The notes beneath the pieces were generated by a model. It ran no database searches, had not been told where the DNA came from, and was given only the letters and a program-made list of their open reading frames with translations. Positions 54,465-64,000 of a stretch of DNA of 64,000 bases are shown piece by piece. The stretch covers positions 620,001 through 684,000 of the forward strand of contig NZ_BMXE01000001.1 in assembly GCF_014651595.1 (NCBI RefSeq). Direction: 5' to 3'. Numbering within the stretch: the first letter of the stretch is position 1; every line of letters begins with the position of its first letter. Position numbers and translations under genes: made by a program. Source of the stretch: Pseudovibrio japonicus (GTDB taxonomy: Bacteria; Pseudomonadota; Alphaproteobacteria; Rhizobiales; Stappiaceae).

Positions 54465-54857
54465 TCAGGAGGGTTCGTTCACGATGCTTGCAATCTTCCA
54501 CGCGCCCTCGATGTTGATGAGCAAGTAGTGGCAAGTGAAGTCGAAGACAACTTCGCCTTCATCATCTTCCTGCTGCCAATCAAGGCTGACGCTGGCAGTG
54601 GAGCCGGAGATGTGTGAAGAGACCACTTCGTAGATAGAAGCGGTCACATAGTGCTCACGATGAACTTCGAGCAGCGCATCGATATTCTCGATGAGTTCTG
54701 TCTTGTCTTTGAAGACGTGGCCCGCATCCAATTGCCATACGACACAGGGGAAGGCAAAACAGTCAGAAATCCGTGCCGCATCATAATCTTCATAGCCATC
54801 TGCATAGCTATCAAACAGCTCGGAGAGCATTAGTTCCGTTTCATCCTGAACACTCAT
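54465..54857 (-). CDS. NTF2-like (SnoaL/DUF4440 fold) protein
   Basis: 130 residues. Cone-shaped alpha+beta fold typical of the NTF2-like superfamily: helix ELMLSELFDSYADGYEDYDAARI, short FAFPCVVWQ strand, ELIENIDALLEVHREH helix, and beta strands SVSLDWQQED, FTCHYLLINIEGAWKIASI. Small ligand pocket expected, no enzyme identified. ATG 54857. Confidence 0.75.
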   Translation of the reverse strand: MSVQDETELMLSELFDSYADGYEDYDAARISDCFAFPCVVWQLDAGHVFKDKTELIENIDALLEVHREHYVTASIYEVVSSHISGSTASVSLDWQQEDDEGEVVFDFTCHYLLINIEGAWKIASIVNEPS

Positions 54858-55143
54858 AGTGACAGCCTCTTTTTCCAGCTTTTTAATGAGCCAGCATTCC
54901 TCACAAAGATCAAGCTTTTAAGCCTCTTACCGCTTATATGCCGCGCATAGAGCGCAGTTTTCTAGTCCTTTTTTCAGAAGAAAACAAATTTCATGGGTAT
55001 TCTCCGCTTTTTATGCAGCTATCCCAACCACTCACAGAATAAATCTCATGGTTTGACAGAAAAAGGCTGAGCAAATTGGTTTGTTCCCCTTGGGACGTGC
55101 GCAAGCTAAAATGTTCTTGGTTTGCCCCGTTTATGATTGGCAC

Positions 55144-57729
55144 ATGCGATCATTGGTGGCAAAGTGCGCTCACTTGTTTTCCGGATCGGACCATTCGTCA
55201 TTGCCAGACACCCCTCACCTACCTGCTGTCTTCACCAACTGGTTTGAAAGCCGCAACTGGGCACCGCGTGCGCACCAGCTAGAGCTGTTTGCAAATGTGC
55301 GGGCGGGTAACTCTGCGCTTTTAATTGCGCCAACAGGCGGCGGTAAGACGCTGGCAGGCTTCTTGCCAAGTCTGGTGGATCTTCATCAACGCAGCGCAGC
55401 AGACAAGCGCAAGGCAGGTGCTGCCGTCTCATCCGGCTCCAGTGGGCTTCACACGCTCTACATGTCTCCGCTCAAGGCATTGGCAACGGATATTCACCGC
55501 AACCTTGAGGTGCCCATTGAAGAGATGGGTCTTTCCATCAAGCTGGAGACCCGCTCCGGTGATACGCCGAGCCATAAGAAGCAGCGCCAGAAGCGCCTTC
55601 CGCCTGATATTCTGCTGACGACGCCGGAGCAGATCTCACTGCTGCTTTCTGACAAGAATGCCGCGCGGCTGTTTGCTGATCTTCAGTTTGTGATTTTGGA
55701 TGAGCTGCATGAGCTGGTGACGTCCAAACGCGGGGATCTGCTGGCTTTGGCGTTGACACGTTTGCGCAAGCTGGCGCCCAACCTACGCTGCATCGGGCTT
55801 TCAGCCACCATTGCGCACCCTGATGACTTGCGGGCCTATTTGGTGGAGCAACCGCTGTCGCAGCAGGTGAACCTTGCGGAGATTGTGCAGGCCAAGGGCG
55901 GAGCCAAGCCGCATATCAGCATACTGGAAACAAAAGAGCGTCTGCCGTGGTCCGGGCACTCCTGCATTTATGCACTACCGGAGATCTATGAGGAGATCAA
56001 AGCGCATACCACCACACTGGTGTTTGTAAATACACGCTCCCAAGCAGAACGGCTGTTTCAGGAGCTGTGGCGCATCAATGAGGAAACGCTGCCGATCGCG
56101 CTTCACCATGGCTCACTGGACGTGGGGCAACGGCGCAAGGTGGAAGCGCATATGGCGGCGGGACAGCTGAAGGCGGTGGTGTGTACCTCCTCGCTGGACC
56201 TTGGCATTGACTGGGGCGATATCGATCTGGTGATCAATGTGGGCGCTCCTAAAGGGGCGAGCCGGTTGGCACAGCGTATCGGACGCGCCAATCACCGCAT
56301 GAATGAGGCCTCCAAAGCTATTCTGGTGCCCTCCAATCGGTTTGAGGTGCTGGAGTGTCAGGCGGCACTGGAAGCCTCCGAGGCGGGTGTGCAAGATACG
56401 CCACCGCTTCGTCAGGGCGGACTGGATGTTCTGGCCCAGCACATTATGTGCGTTGCCTGTGCGGCTCCCTTTGAGCCGGAAAAGCTTTATGAAGAAGTGA
56501 TCAGCAGCCAGTCCTATCGACATCTGGAGTATGATCTATTTGTGAAGGCGGTGGAGTTTGTGGCGACGGGCGGTTATGCGCTCAAAGCCTATGACCGGTA
56601 CGCCAAGTTGCGGCCCACCAAGGAGGGCCTTTACCGGGTTTCCCATCCTCAGTTTGCCCAGCAATACCGTCTCAATTCCGGCACCATATTAGATGCAGCC
56701 ACGCTGAAGGTGCGGCAGGTGAAGCCGCGCGGACCAAACAGCAAGCGTCCGCTTGGCTTTGGCGGCAAGATGCTGGGTGAGATTGAAGAGTGGTTCATCG
56801 AGCAGCTGGCGGTGGGCGACACCTTCGTGTTTGCCGGTCAGGTGTTGAAGTTTGAGGGACTGAAGGAAAGCGAGGCTTATGTGTCGCGCAGCGCCTCGCA
56901 GGACCCGAAGATTCCGAGCTATCAGGGCGGCAAGTTTCCGCTCAGCACCTACCTTGCTGAAGGTGTGCGCAGCTTTGCCTCTGATCCGCACAGTTGGTCT
57001 TCCTTGCCAGGTCAGGTTCGTGAATGGTTGGAACTTCAGAAAGAAAAATCACAATTACCCGAGTACGAGCGTCTTCTTGTTGAGACCTTTCCGCGGAACG
57101 ATAAACACTATCTGGTGTGCTATCCGTTTGAAGGTCGGCTGGCGCACCAGACATTGGGTATGTTGCTGACCCGACGACTTGAGCGCGCTGGTCTGCACCC
57201 CCTCGGGTTTGTGGCCACAGAGTATTCATTGGCGCTTTGGGGGCTGCGAGACTTGGGGCTCGCGATCACCAGCGGGCGGCTCCGGCTGGATGAATTGTTC
57301 GAAGAAGACATGCTTGGCGATGATCTGGAAGCATGGCTTTCTGAAAGTAGTTTGATGAAACGTACCTTTAGAAATTGTGCCATGATCTCTGGTCTTGTTG
57401 AAAGACGCCACCCCGGCAAAGAGAAAACGGGGCGACAGATAACTATAAATACGGATCTTATTTATAACGTACTGCACGAACACGAGCCGGATCACCTACT
57501 TTTACAAGCAACATGGACTGATGCGGCAACAGGACTTTTGGATATCTCTCGGTTAGGTCACTTTCTTTCTCGTATCGATAAAAGAATCACGCATAGTGCG
57601 TTGAGTCGCGTTTCGCCATTGGCTGTTCCGGTTCTACTGGAAATTGGGAAAGAGCCAATCTTTGGAAGCGCGACGGAGGAGCTGCTCGCAGATGCAGCAG
57701 ATGATTTGTTACTGGAGGCCCAATTGTGA
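55144..57729 (+). CDS. Lhr-like DEXH-box helicase, ligase-associated DNA damage response type
   Basis: 861 residues from ATG 55144 (open frame to 55081; start uncertain). Superfamily 2 helicase: APTGGGKTLAG (motif I), ILDELHEL (DEXH), GLSATI (III), HHGSL, SSLDLGIDWGDIDLVI (V), QRIGRANHR (VI). The C-terminal half is the Lhr-type beta-rich domain plus a region typical of the ligase-associated helicase. These occur in an operon exonuclease-ligase-helicase-PdeM; here only the last two are seen. It overlaps pdeM by 4 bp. Confidence 0.9.
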   Translation: MRSLVAKCAHLFSGSDHSSLPDTPHLPAVFTNWFESRNWAPRAHQLELFANVRAGNSALLIAPTGGGKTLAGFLPSLVDLHQRSAADKRKAGAAVSSGSSGLHTLYMSPLKALATDIHRNLEVPIEEMGLSIKLETRSGDTPSHKKQRQKRLPPDILLTTPEQISLLLSDKNAARLFADLQFVILDELHELVTSKRGDLLALALTRLRKLAPNLRCIGLSATIAHPDDLRAYLVEQPLSQQVNLAEIVQAKGGAKPHISILETKERLPWSGHSCIYALPEIYEEIKAHTTTLVFVNTRSQAERLFQELWRINEETLPIALHHGSLDVGQRRKVEAHMAAGQLKAVVCTSSLDLGIDWGDIDLVINVGAPKGASRLAQRIGRANHRMNEASKAILVPSNRFEVLECQAALEASEAGVQDTPPLRQGGLDVLAQHIMCVACAAPFEPEKLYEEVISSQSYRHLEYDLFVKAVEFVATGGYALKAYDRYAKLRPTKEGLYRVSHPQFAQQYRLNSGTILDAATLKVRQVKPRGPNSKRPLGFGGKMLGEIEEWFIEQLAVGDTFVFAGQVLKFEGLKESEAYVSRSASQDPKIPSYQGGKFPLSTYLAEGVRSFASDPHSWSSLPGQVREWLELQKEKSQLPEYERLLVETFPRNDKHYLVCYPFEGRLAHQTLGMLLTRRLERAGLHPLGFVATEYSLALWGLRDLGLAITSGRLRLDELFEEDMLGDDLEAWLSESSLMKRTFRNCAMISGLVERRHPGKEKTGRQITINTDLIYNVLHEHEPDHLLLQATWTDAATGLLDISRLGHFLSRIDKRITHSALSRVSPLAVPVLLEIGKEPIFGSATEELLADAADDLLLEAQL

Positions 57730-58469
57730 GCGTGAATCGTCAGTTGCAGCCACGAGTAGAACCGAGTTATCGCCAACCCGTACCTGTCTGTCACGACTTG
57801 TCTCTTGGACAAGAACTAGTCGGACTGCACGATAGCGGAGGCCTGTGGTGGCCAGAGGAGCAGACCCTTGTGGTCTCTGATCTCCATTTGGAGAAAGCCG
57901 CCAGCATTGCAAAGACTAAGGGCGTTATGTTGCCGCCGTATGACACTGCAGCGACCCTTGAAAAACTAGCAGCGTTGATTGACCTTTTCAGCCCGCGTCG
58001 TGTGATCTGTCTTGGCGACAGCTTCCACGACAGCGAAAGCTCTGCGCGCATGCCAGCGGCCTATCGGGCCATGCTGGCGACAATGCAGCTGGGGCGTGAG
58101 TGGATCTGGATTACAGGCAACCATGACCCGGAGATTGCGCCGAGCGTTTGCGGGGAGCGCTTTGAGGAGCTGTCAATCAGCTCTCTGTGTTTCCGCCATG
58201 AGCCGAATGAAGATGCAGATTGCGGCGAGATCTGCGGGCACCTGCATCCCGCAGCCAAGGTGCGCCGCATGGGCCGGACCGTGCGTAGGGCCTGTTTTGC
58301 GACCAACGGCAACCGGCTGATGCTGCCCGCCTTTGGGGCCCTTACCGGGGGCCTGAATGTGATGGACAACGCGTTCTCAAAGGTGTTTGCGGAGCGGCGG
58401 TTCTCGGTCTTCATGCTGGGGAACGGGCGCTTGTTCCCATTCACTGCCTCCAAGCTGATAAGCGACTAA
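57726..58469 (+). CDS. pdeM: Ligase-associated DNA damage response endonuclease PdeM
   Basis: 247 residues. Calcineurin-like phosphoesterase with LVVSDLHLEKA, CLGDSFHD, ITGNHDPE and CGHLHPAAKVRR metal-ligand motifs. PdeM is a metallophosphoesterase linked to the Lhr helicase. GTG start (57726) overlaps the helicase stop by 4 bp, so translation is coupled. Confidence 0.9.
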   Translation: MSVNRQLQPRVEPSYRQPVPVCHDLSLGQELVGLHDSGGLWWPEEQTLVVSDLHLEKAASIAKTKGVMLPPYDTAATLEKLAALIDLFSPRRVICLGDSFHDSESSARMPAAYRAMLATMQLGREWIWITGNHDPEIAPSVCGERFEELSISSLCFRHEPNEDADCGEICGHLHPAAKVRRMGRTVRRACFATNGNRLMLPAFGALTGGLNVMDNAFSKVFAERRFSVFMLGNGRLFPFTASKLISD

Positions 58470-58472
58470 TAA

Positions 58473-58497
58473 AAAAAGCCCTCGTTGAGGGCTTTTT
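58473..58497 (+). terminator. Intrinsic terminator after pdeM
   Basis: AAAAAGCCCTC / GAGGGCTTTTT with a GTT loop, directly after the stop. Confidence 0.92.
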
Positions 58498-58545
58498 CTT
58501 TGTCTAACGGCTGGCTATGAGCTGCTTGTCGGGCAAGCTCACCCT

Positions 58546-59331
58546 CTAATCTTTCTTGAAGATCACGCCTGCGACCCAGCCTGTGAACAGGGCCAGCATG
58601 ACAGCAAGCGCGCCGTATACCGCAGGGTGCTGGCGCGAGAGTGAGAAGGTCACCTGTTCAAAGCCGGTTTTTGCCACTGTCAGCACCTGCTCTTGCTGGT
58701 CGAGCAGCACGCCTCCGCTGAAGAGGAAGGTGGTGATCTTGTATTCCCCTGTGGGGATGTTGGCTGGCAGGTCGACTGTTGTCGAGAAAAGCGTGGGGCT
58801 CAGGAAATTGATGGATCTGGAGACCTGCGTATAAAGGCCATTTTGAACACGGGCGCGCAGAAACGCTTCCTTAAAGGCAAGACGTTCAGCGGCAGGTGCA
58901 CGTGAGCCCAGCGCTGCGAGCGGCAGGTTATCCAGCCCGATGCGGTATTGCTTTAGCCAGTTTTCAGAGGCGATGTTGCGCAGGTCATCGGTGGTGTGCA
59001 CCGCATAGAAGCTTGGGACCGCTATGTAGGTTTGCGATGTGGCGTTGATCCAGACACCCAGTATACGATCCTTGCGCCATGTGGTGACACGCTCTAGCGG
59101 ACCTTCCACCACGACCACCAGATCCTGGTCACCACTGCGTGGGACGGTTTCTGCATCCCGTACAATCTCGCCATAGACGAGAATCTGAGTTCCGGTGAAG
59201 TTGGAGGTGATTGCAACCTGGGAGGAGGAGATTGCCGATACGAGCCGTTCAGCCAGTGCAGGTGTGAGCGATGTGAGGGCGAGCAGGCTGAGTGTCAGGA
59301 CTGTGAGCAGGGAGTGGGTGATGTACCTCAT
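58546..59331 (-). CDS. TIGR02186 family membrane protein
   Basis: 261 residues. Signal peptide (MRYITHSLLTVLTLSLLALT, AxA site after ALA) and one C-terminal helix (AVYGALAVMLALFTGWVAGVIF) give a periplasmic beta-rich domain anchored at its end. TIGR02186 proteins are encoded beside TauE/SafE exporters, as here: its start overlaps the exporter stop by 4 bp. Function not known; a helper for export of a sulfur-containing anion is a guess. Confidence 0.85.
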   Translation of the reverse strand: MRYITHSLLTVLTLSLLALTSLTPALAERLVSAISSSQVAITSNFTGTQILVYGEIVRDAETVPRSGDQDLVVVVEGPLERVTTWRKDRILGVWINATSQTYIAVPSFYAVHTTDDLRNIASENWLKQYRIGLDNLPLAALGSRAPAAERLAFKEAFLRARVQNGLYTQVSRSINFLSPTLFSTTVDLPANIPTGEYKITTFLFSGGVLLDQQEQVLTVAKTGFEQVTFSLSRQHPAVYGALAVMLALFTGWVAGVIFKKD

Positions 59332-60257
59332 CTGACCGGCTCCTCAATCACGGTGACGGAATAGAGATCGTCGGGTTCCACTATGAGGTTGTAGGCAAAG
59401 CGCAGGCCGACAAGGAGCACGAGCAGGCCGAGGCCGAGGCGCAGGTGTTCACCACGCATGCCCTGCCCCACCTGAGCACCAAACTGGGCGCCGATCACGC
59501 CGCCGATCATAAGCGTGAGTGCCAGCACAATATCAACGGACTGGGTGTTGATGGAGTGCAGGAACGTTGCCACGGCCATGGTGCCGAGGATCTGCAGCAG
59601 CGAGGTGCCAATTACGATGTGGGCCGGGACGCGTAGAAGATAGATGAGCGCGGGCACCATCATGAAGCCGCCGCCAATGCCGAGGACCGAGCCGAGGAAA
59701 CCGATGGAGCTGCCGATGCCGAAGATTGGGATTACACTGACATATAGTTTGGAGCGGCGGAAGCGGATCTTGAACGGCAGGCCGTGCACCCAGTTGTGCT
59801 GTCCGGGTCTGCGGCCGGTCGGGGCTTCACCATTTTTGCGGCGCATGATGGCTTTTACGGATTCACCCAGCATCAGCACGCCAATGGTGCCGAGGAAGGT
59901 GACGTAGGACAGGGAGATCACCAGATCCAGCTGGCCGAGGCTTTGCAGAATGCCAAAAATCCAGACGCCTAGGGCCGAACCGACAATACCTGAACACAGC
60001 AGAACACCGGCGAGTTTGAAATCAATACCGGCCTTGCGCCAATAGGACAGAACGCCGGATGCGGAGGAGGCTACAATCTGTGTGGTGACGGTGGCAACGG
60101 ACACAGCCGGGGGGATTCCGGAGAAGATGAGCAACGGCGTGAGAAGAAAGCCGCCTCCAATGCCGAAAAGCCCTGAGAGGAACCCGACAGTTCCGCCCAT
60201 GGCGAAGATCATAAAAACATTAATCGGCAGTTCTGCGATGGGTAGATAGATCTGCAA
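59328..60257 (-). CDS. Sulfite exporter TauE/SafE family protein
   Basis: 309 residues in two repeated TauE/SafE halves of four helices each; both have the glycine-rich loop GLFGIGGGFLLTPLLI and GSVLGIGGGFMMVPALI. A loop between them (about 130-170) is basic and cytoplasmic. The substrate may be sulfite, sulfoacetate or thiol-derived anions; not determined by sequence. Confidence 0.9.
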   Translation of the reverse strand: MQIYLPIAELPINVFMIFAMGGTVGFLSGLFGIGGGFLLTPLLIFSGIPPAVSVATVTTQIVASSASGVLSYWRKAGIDFKLAGVLLCSGIVGSALGVWIFGILQSLGQLDLVISLSYVTFLGTIGVLMLGESVKAIMRRKNGEAPTGRRPGQHNWVHGLPFKIRFRRSKLYVSVIPIFGIGSSIGFLGSVLGIGGGFMMVPALIYLLRVPAHIVIGTSLLQILGTMAVATFLHSINTQSVDIVLALTLMIGGVIGAQFGAQVGQGMRGEHLRLGLGLLVLLVGLRFAYNLIVEPDDLYSVTVIEEPVR

Positions 60258-60416
60258 AATAGCACCGCGGGTAACACAGGTGACCTGCCCTTGCGTGCGT
60301 TAAGTCACCTTTCATCCAACATCATTGTAGAGTGTTAAGCGCCATTCCAGACGCTCTGTCAATCTACGCGGAGCAGCAAGTGCAAATCTAACCAGAAATC
60401 CCCTAGTAACGTGAAA

Positions 60417-63400
60417 TTATATGGTCTCAGATGCCAACGCCATCATTAGACGCTTGTCAGGTTCGCCCGTTGCTTCCATTCCCAGACGCGCTTGCAAACT
60501 CTTGATTGCGCGCCTTGTGTTTGGTCCCATTACACCATCCGGACTGCCCGGATCAAACCCCATATTGAGCAAGGCTTGTTGTATTTTCTTCACAGATGGG
60601 GAACCTGTTTGTGAAACGGTGGTTTTCTGCTTATCAGTCCACCTGCTATCGATTTCCACATTGTTTGCATCCGGATCAACCGACTTCATCTTGAAGGCCG
60701 CTACGGCTTGCAATGCCTGGGTGTGCTGCCTGTTGGTCAGCTTGGCTGCAACCTCATCACGTTTGGCAGCGGCATCGGCATCGCCCTGCATGGCGGCAAG
60801 CGCAAACCACTTATAACTTTCCACCAGATCCTGCTCCATGCCCAGACCTCGGGCGGCGAGGATTGCAAGGTTGAACTCGCTGTCTGCAACACCGTAATCG
60901 GCTGCGATGCGGAACCATTTCACGGCGGAGGCGTAGTCGGGGTTGCCATCTATGCCTTCAACAAACAGAACGGCCAGATTGTGCATGGCTTTGATGTTGC
61001 CTTGCGCAGCTGCCAGTGAATACCAGTCCCGTGCCAAGGTCAGGTCTCTTGGAACGCCGCGGCCCTTCTCGTAAAGACTGCCAAGGCGATATTGTGCTGG
61101 TGCCAGACCTTGTGACGCGGCTTTGCGATACCAGTCTGCGGCGACGCCCAGATTTGCCGGGACCAAATTACCTTCAGTGTAGCGGCGGGCCACTTCAAAC
61201 TGTGCTTCTGCGGCACCTGCTGCTGCTGCGGAGCGCAGAGCAATCGGTCCGATGGCGTATGGCAGGTCATAGGCGGTCTGCTCAGGGGTGACCTGCTGGA
61301 CAGGCTCCTTGGGGATGACCGGCATCTGGATATCGCCAAACACAGAGGTGCTCGCCGTTGTGGTTGGTACGCTTGCGGTTGTGAGCGGGTCTGCTGCCTC
61401 GGAGGAGGCTACTTTCTGGTTAGCTTGTGCTGAGCCAATGCCAGTTGTCTGGCCAAAGATCACCTCTTTGGTTGGTTCAGAGCGCGTAGTTGCAGAACCG
61501 GACTGCCAGATACTTTGAGCGCTGACGGGTGATGGAACCGCTGGCTCTGGCTGCACAGCAGGTGTGCTGGCGACATATTCAGGAGCTGCGATGGCATCCA
61601 GTTCTTCGCTCAGCATAGAGGAGTTGTCGTGACCCGGCATTACGGCATCGGGTGCCATGATGCTTGGCGGGTTGGTTGAGCCAGCAGTATCGACCCCATC
61701 TTCACCGGAGAGCAGGCCTGTGTCGAATACCTGCAGGGTGCCAATGGTCAGCAACAGTGCTGCTGCGGCCAGCATGATGGCGCGGCGGCGGCTGGATTTG
61801 CTTTCTGCTTTTTTACCTTTTGTGGGCTTCTTGGCCTTTTTCGCTTTTCCGGCTTTGGCAGGCTTTTCGGTTTTGCCCAGCTCCACCGGTGCGGCGGACA
61901 GGTTGATTGGTTCTCGGGCCAGCTTTTTGGTTTCTGGCTCCGGGTTTTGCGGGAGCATGTCCTCTTCGCTCAGGGCGATTGGCTCTTCAGCAACCTGAAG
62001 CTTGCTGAGCACCTGTGCAGTGGCCGCTGCCTTTTCGGCGCGCAGGCTTTCTGGTGCGTTCTCCTCAGCGGCGCTGTTGGGGCTGATGTAATCGCGCAGG
62101 CGGCGCGCCCGTTCAGGAGCTTTGCTCTTGGCGGCGGCGGGTTTTTCATCCGCTTTGCTGGTTTCTGTTGCTTCCATGGCCGCTGCTTTTGCAGCGCGGC
62201 GGGCTGCCGCGATGAAATCTGCTTTGCGGTTGCGTGGGCCTTCCGGCTCATCAGCTCTCTGCTCCTCCATGCTGCCTTTGCGGCCCATAGAAAAGGCGCT
62301 CAGGATATTGCCGAGCTGTTTGTCACCCACCAGCTTCTGATGTTCTCTGGAGATCTCGGTCTTGCCGATGGCGTTGCGGATGCTTTCCAGATTTTCCAAA
62401 CGGTTGGAAATGGTGCCCAGAACATTTCGCAGGTCTTGCAAGGCGTGCTGGTCGGCATCGTCTTTCTGACCAGAGGCTTCCAGCAGGGATTGCAGATCAA
62501 GGCGCAATGCAGAGATGGCAGCTTCAACGGCTTCACCCTGCTCTGCGCCATTGCCAAGTGCAAGTTTGTCGGTGGCCGCCTTTACCGCATCCTGTGCGAT
62601 CTGCTGCGCCTTATTGGCCATGTCGGAGTGCAGGCCCTTCAGTTCCTGCTCAATGGAGCCGAAGCTGTTTTCCAACTCACCGATAGAGGCGAACTGGGTC
62701 TTGGACATATCCAGCTTTTGGGAAAGGCCCGCAATCTGCTGCTCCAACCGGTCCAGCTCAACATCAGAGGACAGACCGGTAGGGCTGGCAATTGTTGTTG
62801 CCAGTTCCTGCAGCTGGCTTTCAATATCGCCGGTGGTTGCCAGAGCACCGATATGGCCGCGCAGTTCACCGATCTCAGCGCGGATCATGGACATGGCCCT
62901 GTCGGAGGAGCCACCGTGGGCACTGTCTTCCACCATCTGGGTCAGCGTCATCACACGCTGCTCAAGTCGGGCAAGCGCGGCGCTTTCATTCTCGTTCAAC
63001 GCAACTTCGAAGGCGGTTTCCGTCAGACGGACTTCGATGTCATCAACCTTGGTACACAGGTGTTCAAGTCGGCCTTCGATTGAGGAAAATGCTTGCTCAA
63101 GTCCGGTTGCGGTTTCCGGGCTGCGCTCCATACGCTGCAGCTGCTCACCGATGGTAGCAAGGCGCTCTTCCATGCGCTTGAGCTGTTCATTGTTGCCAGC
63201 GTGTTCAGGGCCTTCTGCCAGAATGTTGGAGATGGAGTCCAAGCGTCCGTGCAAGCGATCAATCTCACCCTCATCGGGCATGCGTGTTTCAACGCTGGTG
63301 AGACGAGACTGGATATCGCGCTGGATTGCGGAGAAATGGTCAAGCTCATCCATACGGGCGGTGAGGAAACGGATGCGTTGGTCCACATCATGGATCATGC

Positions 63401-64000
63401 GGCCTGAATCCAGACGATCAATCACCGTTCTCAACTGTGCAACATCTTCACGCACAACCTCAAGACCGGCGGCGCCTGAGCGGTGCAAAACATCTTCCAG
63501 CCGATCACCCATGGAAGACAAGCGGCTTTCCAGAGAATTGAGCTGATCTACCCGTGGCAACTGGCGGATTTGCGCTTCCACTTCGGCCATGCGCTCGGAG
63601 AGGCTCTCGTAAATTGCCGGATCAACGTGCTTTTCGGAGAGTTCCTGCAGGCGGGACTGAATAGACTCGTGGGCGAGGCCCAAGGCTTTGAGGCTGTCTT
63701 CGATGTCTGAGCGCGACAGAGCCGCTTTCATCTGCTCCAGTTCGTGGCGCAGTTCTTTCAGCAGCAGGCCGTTGCCCTCTTCATCACGCAGGCGGCCAAT
63801 GATCTCTGAAAGCTGCGTGCGGTTGTCGGTGGTGCGATCCATCATTTCATCGCGCAGGCTGTTGAGCTGGGTTTGCATGCCATCATGCAACTGCTCAATC
63901 CGCTCTTCATCCGGCTCTCGCAAGGTATCAAGCTTTGCGGCCAACTGCTTGAAGTGGCCGTCGATCATTGTGTTCAGTTCGGTGTAATTACCGGATTTTG
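60417..64000 (-). CDS. PodJ-like coiled-coil/Sel1/peptidoglycan-binding localisation factor (5' end outside window)
   Basis: The frame is open to the right edge (codons before ATG 63968 are also sense), so the start lies beyond the window; 1183 residues are visible from that Met. In order: long coiled coil (about 1-560, heptads with SRLEDV-like Leu-rich runs), Lys/Ala-rich basic linker, one membrane helix (about 728-748, AIMLAAAALLLTIGTLQVF), four Sel1-type repeats (about 918-1063, e.g. AQYRLGSLYEKGRGVPRDLT) and a peptidoglycan-binding domain (about 1122-1180, GVMGPNTRRAIKSLQARLGM). This matches PodJ, a polar organiser in Caulobacter and relatives. Confidence 0.88.
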   Translation of the reverse strand, partial: KSGNYTELNTMIDGHFKQLAAKLDTLREPDEERIEQLHDGMQTQLNSLRDEMMDRTTDNRTQLSEIIGRLRDEEGNGLLLKELRHELEQMKAALSRSDIEDSLKALGLAHESIQSRLQELSEKHVDPAIYESLSERMAEVEAQIRQLPRVDQLNSLESRLSSMGDRLEDVLHRSGAAGLEVVREDVAQLRTVIDRLDSGRMIHDVDQRIRFLTARMDELDHFSAIQRDIQSRLTSVETRMPDEGEIDRLHGRLDSISNILAEGPEHAGNNEQLKRMEERLATIGEQLQRMERSPETATGLEQAFSSIEGRLEHLCTKVDDIEVRLTETAFEVALNENESAALARLEQRVMTLTQMVEDSAHGGSSDRAMSMIRAEIGELRGHIGALATTGDIESQLQELATTIASPTGLSSDVELDRLEQQIAGLSQKLDMSKTQFASIGELENSFGSIEQELKGLHSDMANKAQQIAQDAVKAATDKLALGNGAEQGEAVEAAISALRLDLQSLLEASGQKDDADQHALQDLRNVLGTISNRLENLESIRNAIGKTEISREHQKLVGDKQLGNILSAFSMGRKGSMEEQRADEPEGPRNRKADFIAAARRAAKAAAMEATETSKADEKPAAAKSKAPERARRLRDYISPNSAAEENAPESLRAEKAAATAQVLSKLQVAEEPIALSEEDMLPQNPEPETKKLAREPINLSAAPVELGKTEKPAKAGKAKKAKKPTKGKKAESKSSRRRAIMLAAAALLLTIGTLQVFDTGLLSGEDGVDTAGSTNPPSIMAPDAVMPGHDNSSMLSEELDAIAAPEYVASTPAVQPEPAVPSPVSAQSIWQSGSATTRSEPTKEVIFGQTTGIGSAQANQKVASSEAADPLTTASVPTTTASTSVFGDIQMPVIPKEPVQQVTPEQTAYDLPYAIGPIALRSAAAAGAAEAQFEVARRYTEGNLVPANLGVAADWYRKAASQGLAPAQYRLGSLYEKGRGVPRDLTLARDWYSLAAAQGNIKAMHNLAVLFVEGIDGNPDYASAVKWFRIAADYGVADSEFNLAILAARGLGMEQDLVESYKWFALAAMQGDADAAAKRDEVAAKLTNRQHTQALQAVAAFKMKSVDPDANNVEIDSRWTDKQKTTVSQTGSPSVKKIQQALLNMGFDPGSPDGVMGPNTRRAIKSLQARLGMEATGEPDKRLMMALASETI

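Noticed and set aside
61947-63546. Long plus-strand open frames inside the PodJ-like gene
   Set aside because: They are shadows of a long Glu/Leu-rich coiled-coil gene, with Ser/Arg-rich nonsense translations.

Overview
The window looks like a chromosomal stretch of a marine-type alphaproteobacterium in the Hyphomicrobiales, most likely Stappiaceae (Pseudovibrio, Labrenzia or Roseibium relatives). This is inferred from gene content and moderate GC: the murA-DUF2948-hisD-UPF0262-phosphatase-infA-maf-yacG cluster, the soluble FixL/FixJ/FixK cascade beside ccoNOQP-ccoGHIS, 5-aminolevulinate synthase of the alphaproteobacterial (HemA) type, and a PodJ-like coiled-coil/Sel1 protein. No rRNA or marker long enough to fix the genus is present.

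Layout. 1-6.8 kb: end of a glutathione S-transferase, a stand-alone DnaB-type ATPase, two divergent short-chain dehydrogenases, and a storage-polymer pair (PHA synthase plus a MaoC-phosphotransacetylase fusion). 6.9-9.8 kb: a small accessory patch. It holds a 150-bp second copy of the 3' end of a marR gene, an acetyltransferase, an AT-rich secreted protein of unknown function, the intact marR, and a divergent PACE-family efflux pump. 9.9-14.6 kb: phenylacetyl-CoA epoxidase operon paaABCDE behind its repressor gene paaX. 14.8-23.6 kb: a UshA-like nucleotidase and the conserved housekeeping cluster listed above. 23.8-25.3 kb: two tandem tRNA-Thr(GGT) genes, a long structured-looking leader, a 60-aa protein, and a CheY-like regulator. 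25.6-26.9 kb: hemA.

27-41.6 kb is a low-oxygen respiration island: ccoNOQP-ccoGHIS (cbb3 oxidase and its copper/assembly proteins), oxygen-independent hemN, a FixK/Fnr regulator, a lone receiver domain, FixJ and a heme-PAS FixL. FNR/FixK boxes lie upstream of ccoN and hemN, so the FixL-FixJ-FixK cascade in the island probably drives the oxidase and heme supply genes next to it. No nitrogen-fixation genes are seen.

42-49.7 kb carries a CrbS/CrbR-like pair (a transporter-fused hybrid kinase and a LuxR-type regulator) together with a DUF4212/sodium-solute symporter pair, the arrangement known from acetate-switch control in other proteobacteria. 49.9-58.5 kb: small membrane and periplasmic proteins, YjbQ, an HSL-type esterase, a thioesterase, an HCCA-isomerase-like protein, an NTF2-fold protein, and a repair helicase/PdeM pair. 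58.5-64 kb: a TIGR02186/TauE pair and the large PodJ-like protein, which runs off the right edge.

No CRISPR array, insertion sequence, prophage or rRNA was found. The strongest unexplained signals are the marR 3'-end duplication whose differences are almost all synonymous, the interlocked inverted repeats between ccoP and ccoG, the structured leader before the 60-aa gene, the receiver-only protein inside the Fix cascade, and the hemN FNR box placed so close to its start codon that the message may be leaderless.
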